Assembly (NCBI GenBank): GCA_014526335.1
Contig: JACTAT010000022.1
Span: forward strand, 3,709,714 to 3,773,713
DNA from: Chrysaora quinquecirrha
Taxonomy: Eukaryota; Cnidaria; Scyphozoa; Semaeostomeae; Pelagiidae
Length of the DNA: 64,000 nucleotides
Direction of reading: 5' to 3'
Under the pieces are notes generated by a model, which was not told the DNA's origin, searched no databases, and saw only the letters and a program-made list of their open reading frames with translations. The position numbers and the translations under genes were made by a program. Shown here one piece after another: positions 1-8,505 of this stretch. Position 1 is the stretch's first letter; each line of letters begins with the position of its first letter.

Positions 1-457
1 GGTTAAAAAAAAATTATTCTCAATAGGTACACAAGGAACGGTGATCAAACGAATTTTGAAGTGTCACAACTCAGGAATGAACGAATTGTGAAGTGTCGCG
101 TCTCAGAATTTGAGCTTTCTTCTTTCCCTCAAAATGAGCATAATAATCTTGGTAAAAACAAACCTCCTGGGGGTGAACTTTGATAAAGTAAAAGTTGAAA
201 CCGTCAATTTAAAACATTATCTAGCCCTAGTTACACTAAAAACATTCTTAACATCAACAATCTTTGAAATAAGCGCCGCTGTCAATTTAACGCCGCAATC
301 GAAAAAGTGCCAAACCTAAATCCTGGGAACTTGTATAAGCGCCGCATCGCTCAATCGATCTTTTACTTTTTCTTTCACAAATGGTGGACCCTTTTTAGGG
401 ATATGATGTTATATTCCATGTCTGCTTATTTTTAGGCTAGAACTCATTTCTTTTCAG
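1..457. other. Intron or upstream sequence before first visible DNM1L exon
   Basis: I see no exon here. The stretch ends in a pyrimidine-rich acceptor (TTTCTTTTCAG, ending at 457) that opens the first DNM1L exon, so it is most likely intron. Two imperfect direct copies of a unit of about 27 bp built around GAATT.TGAAGTGTC lie at about 51-77 and 84-109. The motif AAGCGCCGC occurs twice (271 and 337). Both look like repeat debris. Confidence 0.5.
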
Positions 458-562
458 AGTATCATGGATGCCTTGAATGACGAGCAGGCTTTCTTTCAAA
501 GGCATTATCCAATTTTAGCCAATCGCAATGGATCACGGTATCTTACAAGAACTCTAAATAAA
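458..562 (+). CDS. DNM1L: DNM1L-like exon a (stalk)
   Basis: 35 codons, phase 0 at both ends, from acceptor TTTTCAG to donor GTAAGT. It encodes [20 protein letters not shown] followed by [15 protein letters not shown]. The open frame running on to 814 past the donor is intron read-through. Confidence 0.9.
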
Positions 563-3500
563 GTAAGTATAACTTCATCTCGTTTAGTCCATTCCCGTTT
601 TAATTGTATCAGTGTCAAGGATTATCAGTCTGTGACGGATTTATTTATTCATCTATGTCATGCGAATGTTACCTTTGTAAAAGAATTCTGTACACTCCTG
701 ACAACCGTAACACACTTTCAACCTATTGGGTTGTACCAGTTTCTCGCATTGCCCATGTTTCTTAGCACGCTAATGCTTATTACACGAGTCTCGTGTTCCG
801 CTCATAAAATCTAGACCAACAACCTGAGCAATTCGCTACACTGAGACGACTCATATCCTAACAATGTTCAAAAGCGGTCAGTTTTAGATTTAACCTTGTC
901 AGAGTCAGGAAGAAGTTACGATCACACGGTCATTGACCGGAGGAAGGTCCATTAGAACAATAGAAAATCTAATGCCACACCCAAAACACGCCTATTTTTC
1001 ATTGTTAAGCGAGGAAGGTTTCCAGCTAGGGGTGTTTTTGTCTGGAGGAAGGTTGAACACTTTTCTGGACTTTGAAACTTGTATTCCAAATTCGAATTTT
1101 TATCTAATTCGCATTCGCCATTTCGTTTTGCTGCTCACTGATCGGTTATATTTTATTCTATCGTTCGATTGGAATAGAAGTGGGACGAAACTGATAAGTC
1201 AAGATAAGTACAGCAGATGAGATGTTGCAATCTGATTGGTTCCGCCAATTCTTTGGCGGAGAGTGGCCGCTTATTTGCATGCAAAAGCCATGAGTTCCAG
1301 TTTGAGCAGCCTTCTGAAAACAAAAACAACTAAAGATGGTAGCTGCGATAACTAGGAATCGTGTAATAGGTCAACCAATGCTCTACGGGCTGAGCTACCT
1401 GAAGGCAGTATCTCCACGCTCAGCTCATCTCACCTAATTTTCTTTATCCACGGTAGCCCCATGCCAATTCAGCTTCTCTTTCCGATTGGTGCATTTCGAG
1501 CCGCATCTGGGTATAAATTCTGCCTTAGTTCATTGTTTCGGTCTGTTTCTGACGTTCATACTCTGAGGAGTGTAAAACGAAAAAAGCTTTTTTAAGTATG
1601 TCCGAACATTTTTCCTCTATTTATCGCAATTTTGAAAACGTTAACGTCAAATTTTTTGCTGTGGTGCTGACTGTGTTTTCTTTTTACAGCTTCTTATGCA
1701 TCATATTAGAGCTTGCTTGCCTGACTTAAAATCAAGGGTTAATGTTATGATCTCACAGTATCAAAATTTGTTAAATTCCTATGGTGAACCAGTCACTGAT
1801 AAGGTAAGGTGCTAGTGATTTTTTATTAAAACGTTCTTTTGTAAGGAACTCTCTGTTTAGCTCTAAGGCAACCCAGACTCTCAAATAGCCAAACATTTAA
1901 GAAAATGCATTATTATCTGGTGTTCAAAAAATACGGCTGTTCGGACCGGCAACGGCGCAATCTAATTGGTTCTTCAGCGGTCTGTAAAAGCCGTATTGAT
2001 CGGTGGCATTATAATCACGTGACATAAACACTGCTTTTATTTTGAATTTTTTTTTATGATAAAGTGAATGAGAAGTGAGATGGTAAATGAAGTAACGACA
2101 AGTGATGTTTCTTAAGTTCAGAATTTCTGTATCAAAGTTTGAAAATATTCACATAATTTTCGAATAACCTATAATAAGCCTTTATTGAACGATTGCCCGT
2201 TCGATGCAAGAAAATATTCGGACCTCAGCTTCTTGTACGGAACTCACTGCGTTTGACCTCGCAATCGTTCAATAACCGCATAGTACTGGAAAAATGCTCA
2301 CAAAGAAACTCTATACGCCAGGCTGTAAATATTTCCCGTTTTCGTCTAAAAGTGGTATATTTCTGTGACAGAGACTGGCATATCGAAATTATTTGATGAA
2401 CGGATTTTCCCCTGATGACCCCCGCCAAAAACACGGCTTGAATTGTATAAAGTAATGATAATACGGCAATAATACGATAATACGACGACATCTTCGGGAC
2501 CAAAATAAAACCAATATTGATCAAGAAGATAACGAGAGTGCTCTGCTGAGACCTTTTAAGACTCTAATCTTTCCGGCTGTCTCTATAATTTGGCCAGAAT
2601 TGGAGCGGGATGAAATCTATGCCCTAGGAATATCTCTATCCGTAACATCATGAAAATGCTGGTGGACGGGGAACCCATCGTGGTCGAACCCATAGCTTAC
2701 GTAAAACTCCCTGTTACCCTAACCCTACCCTTTCAGAAAGAAACTGCGAAAGCCAAAGCAGTTAAGTGGCCAGTGAGCTTTTACTGCAGACTGCATAATG
2801 AACTTTACACTTCTTTTTCAGGGCTCCACTTTGCTCCAGCTTATTACAAAATTTGCAAGTACATATTGTGAAACTATCGAAGGAACAGTTAGAAATATTA
2901 CCACTACGGAAATGTAAGCTTTGAATATTTCAATCTGTTCTCTAAATCTGTTTCCAAGCCCGGTTGATTAAAATGTGAGGCGTCAGATCGAATCATAAAC
3001 AGGTTAAAATCGAGAGGAAAACTGTTTGTTCTGCTATCTGATCAAACTTCGTCGAATTAATCCTGTCTTCTAGCAAAGCAAATGCTGTTACCTCGTAGCC
3101 TTGATTACCTTGCCTAAGGGAGTATGAAATACCCTTTACATGCTATTGTTACCCGCGGTTACCTGTGGTAACCTTGAATTGTCCATCGCACCAACCTGAT
3201 AGCGACTAATGTATAACACGTAATCTGTTGCATTCACATTAGTGGAGAAAATTTTTACAGGTTGTTCATCTTTACTTTAATTCAAAATTCGTTCTTATTT
3301 TCATTTTAACTGTCCATATCCGTTCCTATAGACAGACAATCTTGGACAAAATATATTGGAACAACCTTAGTAGTTTTACTATTATCAATGGATACCCCTT
3401 CTCCTCCTTTTCAATGTCGTTTCGAGCAAGCGCTGTCTTTATTACTAAGAAAGTTGTTTTGAGGTTAGTTGAGGAGGGAGTTGGAGTTATTCAAGGAATA

Positions 3501-5685
3501 GATGACTAGAGTAGACTGTTTTTTGTTCCGACTATTTTTGCCAAGATTCTAAATAACGGCTCAACTACAACACGCGTTTAATTATATAAAGAACCTAGCT
3601 CAATGTTTTGTTCTTGAAGTTTCTTCTTTTGAATCTCTTTTGATTGAATTGTAGTACCAAAAAATGTTTAATAGTTCCTTAGTTTTAACTGCATATTTAT
3701 TGCCATGACTATTATAAAGAGACACTTGTACGTGAGCAAAGGTGCAAACCACTCAAGGAGACATTTTATACATGCGTAACGTACAATTTATGAGTTTTGA
3801 CTGCTAATGAATGGAACGGCGTTCCAATTCTTGATTGTTTGCAGTTATAAAATCATTCAAAATTAAAAAAGTTCCTTAGCGATTTTATCTTTAGTAGTAA
3901 AACTTCTTTAAATTAGTCAAAACTCACGTAGGTTCCTACTACACGCAGGTTCCTTATAAAGTGGTTCTTTACAAAAAAGCGTGCAAACTTGAAAAATTGG
4001 CATAGCCTTGGTGATTTCTTTTCTCGCAACAGATCTTGATTTATAATCGCTGAGAATATTTTCATTCAAAGTCTGTTTGTGTTTTTCTCATTCATTGTCC
4101 TCTTAACATCTGTGAACTAGTCTACTGCTGTTTTTGCCGTCACTGAGATTGTCAGGAAATCAGATCAGCACTCCAAACCACGTTAAGATAAGAAAAAACT
4201 AATGCTAAAGCATTATCCAAGCTGTTTCTACCATTCAAATAGCACTGCAACATCGCGTGTATTTTTTACTTAGGATGTTATTAAAGAAAGAAACTGTTTA
4301 ATACGGCTCTGTACAGCGGCTGATAAAGTCTTTAATCCTCCCAAGGCGTTGTTCTTATAAGCTCTGCCATATGTTAGTTCTCATGTTTAGAGCGCAGTTC
4401 AGTGTAAAGAAGTGATGGGATTTCTGAGTGAATGAAGGGCATGTTCTTTTTTAAGCTGATTGCTTCTTGGTAGTCTTCTTCTATTTACGGAATTCGGGTC
4501 GTTTGGAGTAATTTTCCCCATACTGTAATCTTTAGATTATCAAGAACAGCTGCAAGATATGCAAAGATATTAAAGATGGTTAGTCTGTGAGTTGCACAAA
4601 CTTCAAGATAGCGAAAAAATGCGGAAAAATTTTAAGGCATACTTTGACCCCGTTTACGTGGTTTTATTTTCTAAGAGTATTTGCCTTTGTTCTCGTGCGG
4701 CATTTTCCCTCGTTCTTGTCACCTCTGAAAACATGTTCAATTCTCGTAAAGGCAAGGACATCACAACTCGTGTTTTCCTCGAGCAGGTTCTGAGAAATCA
4801 GAAAGGTTTTACCCATATCTTATCCCCATGTCTCTCATGAACATCTGAATTTTTTCTATCGGCACTCGATTTGCGCCAAGCCAGGGAGCCCGAAGGGTGG
4901 GAGGGGAAACAGCACATAGTGTTGCGTTGTCGTGATTCTCGGAAGGATATTTAATTCTCAATTTGGTGCGCTCTTCAAGTTATGGCGGATTTGCTGCAGA
5001 CGACCAAGACGGGGTAGAATGAACATTATTAAAAATCTTTGCCGCATTTAGTTACAATAATCTTATCTTATCTTTTGCAAAGGATTTCTTGATCTACTTA
5101 AGGTATTATCTCATGCAAAATCTGATTTCTAACATTTTTATGTCTGTTTTTGTTTCCAAGGTCTGACTATTTTGCGACCGGCCTATGTTTGAAATTTGAT
5201 CATGTCAACGAAGCACCAAGTTGCACCTGTCTATAAATATCATTTTTGCTTGGCTTTTGTTTGTTTTGCTCTAGGGAAAAAACCAGAATTACAAAAATTG
5301 ACACTTTTACATGGTATTAAGAGCCCGTTTTATGTGGTACAACATGAAAATGTTGACTTCTTACTTGATAATTTTCTCCCTCGGCACCTTGTAAAAATGG
5401 CATCACCTTCAATATCACGTTTCCCCTCCCGCCCTTCGGGCTCCCTGCACCAAACACATCGAAAAACCCCAAATGAAATGGTACCCTCGCTGTGATGTTT
5501 ATACTCGAACGATCTTCGCTATTTTTTCGCTAAGCTTATTTTGATGAATTCATTTTTCTTTTAGTTGTGGTGGTGCTAGAATCTGCTACATATTTCATGA
5601 AATTTTTGGTGCAACTCTTGAAAAGATGAATGCACTTGGTGGATTGACGACTAAAGATATATTAACAGCTATACGGAATGCCACT
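458..5685 (+). CDS. DNM1L: DNM1L (Drp1)-like dynamin GTPase, partial gene, four middle exons
   Basis: Four exons (458-562, 1690-1803, 2822-2913, 5565-5685) join in frame to about 144 residues. They match the stalk/middle domain of dynamin-1-like protein almost without gaps. Diagnostic stretches are [74 protein letters not shown] and [10 protein letters not shown]. In the family this stalk region drives oligomerisation of the cytosolic GTPase around mitochondria and peroxisomes during fission. The N-terminal GTPase exons lie left of the window. The next expected exon, encoding the family's GPRPALFVPE-type segment, is not found between 5685 and the gap at 6567. Other dynamins (DNM1-3) are less likely because the NSYGEPV and [12 protein letters not shown] wording is typical of Drp1. 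No stop codon or frameshift interrupts the four exons, so this looks like a functional gene cut by the assembly. Confidence 0.9.
1372..1405 (-). repeat. tRNA 5'-half-like fragment (A-box bearing)
   Basis: Read on the minus strand, the sequence around 1405-1372 contains TAGCTCAGCCCGTAGAGCAT, which resembles the D-arm/A-box of a tRNA. No matching T-arm, B box or acceptor stem follows, so this is a fragment (decayed tRNA or tRNA-derived SINE) and not a tRNA gene. Confidence 0.4.
1475..1620. repeat. Short interspersed repeat, copy 1
   Basis: Contains GATTGGTGCA, GGGTATAAATTCTGC, GTTTCGGTCTGTTTCTGACG and CGAAAAAAGCTTTTTTAAG. Diverged partial copies occur at 5735-5860 (first half) and 16255-16345 (second half). 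The CCAAT-like and TATA-like words resemble promoter elements, but recurrence in three introns points to a dispersed element. Confidence 0.5.
1690..1803 (+). CDS. DNM1L: DNM1L-like exon b (stalk)
   Basis: 38 codons, phase 0. Acceptor TTTTTACAG, donor GTAAGG. Encodes [19 protein letters not shown] then [19 protein letters not shown]. Confidence 0.95.
1804..2821. other. DNM1L-like intron
   Basis: Non-coding stretch between two exons. It contains the 15-bp perfect inverted repeat at 2182-2275. The ORFs at 2193-2396, 2225-2524 (-) and 2650-2871 show no family resemblance. The last one overlaps the next exon in a different frame. Confidence 0.6.
2182..2275. repeat. Short inverted-repeat element (perfect 15-bp arms)
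   Basis: TTATTGAACGATTGC at 2182-2196 is the exact reverse complement of 2261-2275, with a 64-bp spacer. This is the form of a tiny MITE or of a hairpin-forming remnant. Confidence 0.6.
2822..2913 (+). CDS. DNM1L: DNM1L-like exon c (stalk)
   Basis: 92 nt. Acceptor TTCTTTTTCAG, donor GTAAGC. Encodes [20 protein letters not shown] and then [10 protein letters not shown] plus two bases (AT), which complete an Ile codon with the next exon. Confidence 0.9.
3718..3990. repeat. Interspersed element of about 270 bp, copy 1
   Basis: Homologous in reverse orientation to 6240-6500. Shared landmarks include CAATCAAGAATT with a following GGAACGCCGTTCC-like core, read as the reverse complement here, and an end motif AAGGAACC/GGTTCCTTATAAAG. 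Probably a non-autonomous transposon. I see no coding capacity. Confidence 0.55.
4868..5463. repeat. Inverted pair of GC-rich repeat ends
   Basis: 4881-4910 (CCAGGGAGCCCGAAGGGTGG, then GAGGGGAAAC) is nearly the exact reverse complement of 5419-5448 (GTTTCCCCTCCCGCCC, then TTCGGGCTCCCTGC). Weaker match continues outward to about 4868 and 5463. This is either one element of about 600 bp with terminal inverted repeats or two facing insertions. It is much more GC-rich than the surrounding intron. Confidence 0.55.
5565..5685 (+). CDS. DNM1L: DNM1L-like exon d (stalk), last one visible
   Basis: 121 nt. Acceptor CTTTTAG, donor GTGAGT. It completes Ile and then encodes [20 protein letters not shown] and [20 protein letters not shown]. 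The exon ends exactly where the family has a conserved intron before the GPRPALF segment. That following exon is not in the window. Confidence 0.92.
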
Positions 5686-6566
5686 GTGAGTCTGATATAT
5701 TTCTTTTGATTTCGTTCGTTTTCTCGCTTCCTGCTTTATCTTTCGAGCTGATTGGAGTTCAAAACACAATATTAATCCAGCTTCACTTCGATTCGCATCC
5801 GTGTATACATTCTGCATAAATCATTTGTTTCAGTCTGTTCCTGGTGGAGTGTTCAAAAGGCTTTCAGGAATGTTCTCACTCTCTTTTGCTATCTTAAATA
5901 GCTTCTTATTGATTTAACTACAACTTAAGCCCCGTGACCCTTACCTCAAGTGGTACTGAAATGCAAAACCAGGACTTGGCAAATGGTGAACAGTGACCTG
6001 GTGTTCTGTAATCATGGTAGCGAGTTAGGTGAATGTCCCGATGGAATGGCCCAGTTGCTAGAAAGATGAGTCGGCAGTCTCATTTGACTTTGGTGATTAA
6101 AACAGACTATTCCCCATTCTTCTGTCTACAAGGCATTCCAGAATAGTCACTGCTTAGATATTATCATTGATAGATATTATCATCTAAGGCTGCATTAGAC
6201 ATTCAAACAGACGACTTTCTTTAAAGCTATACACTTTTTTTATATTTTTATAAGGAACCGATTTATAAGGGACCTTCATGTTCATGTAGAAGGCCGAAAA
6301 ACGTCACAAAATAAAATTTCTAAGGAACTTTTCAATTTTCAATATTTTTTGCCTATGCGAACAATCAAGAATTAGGAAGCCGGTTCCTTTCATTTGAAGT
6401 CAAAGCTTACATAGATTGTATGTATCGCATGTATCAAATGTTTCCTTTAGTAGTTGCCAGCTTTTGCTCTCATACAAGTTACACCTTATAGGAACTTCTG
6501 GAACTCAAATTCAATTAGAATAGGTCAAAAAATAAAGAATTTTAGGAACTAGACCTTGGGCTATAC
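5686..6566. other. DNM1L-like intron running into the assembly gap
   Basis: No exon found. Contains a diverged copy of the 1475-1620 family (5735-5860, with CATTTGTTTCAGTCTGTTCC) and the inverted second copy of the 270-bp element (6240-6500). An internal direct repeat TAGATATTATCAT occurs at about 6154-6183. Confidence 0.55.
6240..6500. repeat. Interspersed element of about 270 bp, copy 2 (inverted)
   Basis: Reverse-complement relative of 3718-3990. It begins near TTATAAGGAACC, contains GCGAACAATCAAGAATTAGG and ends near ACACCTTATAGGAAC. The two copies face opposite ways in neighbouring introns of one gene. Confidence 0.55.
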
Positions 6567-7066
6567 NNNNNNNNNNNNNNNNNNNNNNNNNNNNNNNNNN
6601 NNNNNNNNNNNNNNNNNNNNNNNNNNNNNNNNNNNNNNNNNNNNNNNNNNNNNNNNNNNNNNNNNNNNNNNNNNNNNNNNNNNNNNNNNNNNNNNNNNNN
6701 NNNNNNNNNNNNNNNNNNNNNNNNNNNNNNNNNNNNNNNNNNNNNNNNNNNNNNNNNNNNNNNNNNNNNNNNNNNNNNNNNNNNNNNNNNNNNNNNNNNN
6801 NNNNNNNNNNNNNNNNNNNNNNNNNNNNNNNNNNNNNNNNNNNNNNNNNNNNNNNNNNNNNNNNNNNNNNNNNNNNNNNNNNNNNNNNNNNNNNNNNNNN
6901 NNNNNNNNNNNNNNNNNNNNNNNNNNNNNNNNNNNNNNNNNNNNNNNNNNNNNNNNNNNNNNNNNNNNNNNNNNNNNNNNNNNNNNNNNNNNNNNNNNNN
7001 NNNNNNNNNNNNNNNNNNNNNNNNNNNNNNNNNNNNNNNNNNNNNNNNNNNNNNNNNNNNNNNNNN
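6567..7066. other. Assembly gap (500 N)
   Basis: Exactly 500 N, a placeholder size, so the true distance is unknown. The left flank is DNM1L-like intron and the right flank starts inside a CTTG microsatellite. Open frames reported across the N run have no meaning. Confidence 0.98.
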
Positions 7067-7104
7067 GTTTGCTTGCTTGTGTGCTTGTTTGTTTGCTTGC
7101 TTGA

Positions 7105-7138
<34 letters not shown>

Positions 7139-7229
7139 CGGAACATTTGAAGTAGTAAGATTATCCTCTGGACCAAGTCTTGAAATTTCCCCACTTTGGT
7201 GATATAGAAAGAAGGTGATACCTAATACT
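7067..7229. repeat. Microsatellite plus tail, duplicate of 8434-8599
   Basis: (CTTG)n to about 7138 followed by a tail of about 90 bp (CGGAACATTTGAAGTAGTAAG and onward). It matches 8434-8599 almost base for base, differing only in repeat number and in two single-base homopolymer indels. Similarity stops abruptly at CTAATACT. Confidence 0.85.
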
Positions 7230-7234
7230 AAAAC

Positions 7235-7574
7235 CTTCCGAATTTCGAAAACAGCAAGCTCCCTCAAACTGAATCCATGATTTTCAAGGAACATGAATTC
7301 TGGAAATCTTAAAACTTTCGCACCAAAACTATTGCCTGCCCAGTCCTCAGACCCATTCGTAGAGTGTATTCTGTCAACTGGTAAAATGGAAGCCACTTTC
7401 GAACTTCAAACCGTGAATCTCTCGAAAGTCTCGGAAACCTTTGGGTTTTAATGAAGGAAGTCCTTAGACAGCTCCAAAACCTTCAAAACCGACTGTTTTC
7501 ATAAGAATGACTTCGAAAAACACATATTCCGAAAAAAGATGGCTACCGAAAAAGAATTAGTTTAGAAGAACACA
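7235..7574. repeat. Solo diverged copy of the 203-bp repeat family and its end module
   Basis: AACCTTCCGAATTTCGAAAAC, CAAGGAACATGAATTCTGG and CCCAGACCCATTCGTAG-like words match the tandem array at 9318-10080. The end module (GACTTCGAAAAACACATATT to TTTAGAAGAACAC) matches 10130-10203. Homology stops one base before the ATG of the dynein-like open frame. Confidence 0.7.
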
Positions 7575-7955
7575 ATGAGAAGAGATGCTGAAGATCGAGC
7601 GAGCCATGATGAAGTTTCACAAGGGGAACAACCCGACTCGGTGAACCAACCGTCCTCTATGGATCATCAACAATCACAGAACGATGAATCTGACCAACAT
7701 ATCCTTAAACTGTTGACAATCAAATGCCTGCGACCTGATCGTTTCAAGAAAGCATTCCTGGACATTTCGTCTGCGTGTCTTGGAAGTTTGCTTGAACCCA
7801 CGCCGCTTGGTTTCGATGATGCTTTATCATGCACAAGTTCTCCTTCGCCTGTTCTCATATTGTTGCACTCAAATGACGAGAAGGGCTCGGCAAATGCCTT
7901 TCAACATGGAATTTCGCCCTCTGATGTTGCACGTTTGCTACTAAAGAAAGCTGAG
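7575..7955 (+). CDS. Dynein-like exon 1 (start of D6 region)
   Basis: 127 codons if it starts at ATG 7575, with donor GTAAAG. After a Gln/Ser/Asp-rich leader it encodes HILKLLTIKCLRPDRFKKA, and VLILLHSNDEKGSANAFQHG where dyneins have a PLIFVLSPGxDP-like strand. If the gene continues upstream, the real acceptor would lie inside 7575-7640. None there is strong. Confidence 0.75.
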
Positions 7956-8375
7956 GTAAAGAGTAGTAAGTGTTATGTGTACTTATATAATTCTGTCTTG
8001 AAGTTAGTTCATGAGAACGGCCTTGTATCCACAAGAATTGACAAGATTATTCTTATCTAGCTCTGCAAATCTTATCCTGGACTTGAAGCACTAGTTATAA
8101 ACAGTTAACTCTAACATGACAGAAAATAAAAGAATTGTTATAACGTTGAGGAACTTTATGATGCGAATATCCGCTCTAGGTCCATGAAATCAAAGTTGTT
8201 CTTTCCCAAAATTGCTTGCTTGCTTGATTGCTTGTTTGTTTGCTTGCTTGCTTGCTTGCTTGTTTGTTCGCTTGCTTGCTTGCTTGCCTACTTGCTTGCT
8301 TGCTTGCTAGCTTGCTTGCTTGTTTGTTTGTTTGCTTGCTTGATTGCTTGTGTGCTTGTTTGTTTGCTTGCTTGA

Positions 8376-8427
<52 letters not shown>

Positions 8428-8471
8428 TTGTTTGTTTGCTTGCTTGTGTGCTTGTTTGTTTGCTTGCTTGA

Positions 8472-8505
<34 letters not shown>

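Larger units (their letters stand above)
563..1689. other. DNM1L-like intron with interspersed repeat debris
   Basis: Non-coding. It contains a perfect hairpin CCGCCAA-TTCT-TTGGCGG (about 1242-1259) preceded by GATTGG, an octamer-like ATTTGCAT (about 1273), a tRNA-like antisense fragment (1372-1405) and one copy of a short interspersed family (1475-1620). Small open frames such as 933-1220 have no recognisable content. Confidence 0.6.
2914..5564. other. Long DNM1L-like intron with two interspersed elements
   Basis: 2.65 kb without an exon. It holds one copy of the roughly 270-bp element at 3718-3990 and a GC-rich inverted pair at 4868-5463. The ORFs 4587-4793, 4592-4840 and 5196-5495 lie in repeat-like sequence and have no recognisable domain. 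Confidence 0.6.

Noticed and set aside
464..814. 116-residue single-exon ORF starting at 464
   Set aside because: Only 464-562 is coding; the exon begins at acceptor 457/458 and ends at a GTAAGT donor, and the rest is intron read-through.
6511..7396. Open frames of 182-284 residues
   Set aside because: Most of their length is N from the assembly gap. The same applies to 34109-34861.
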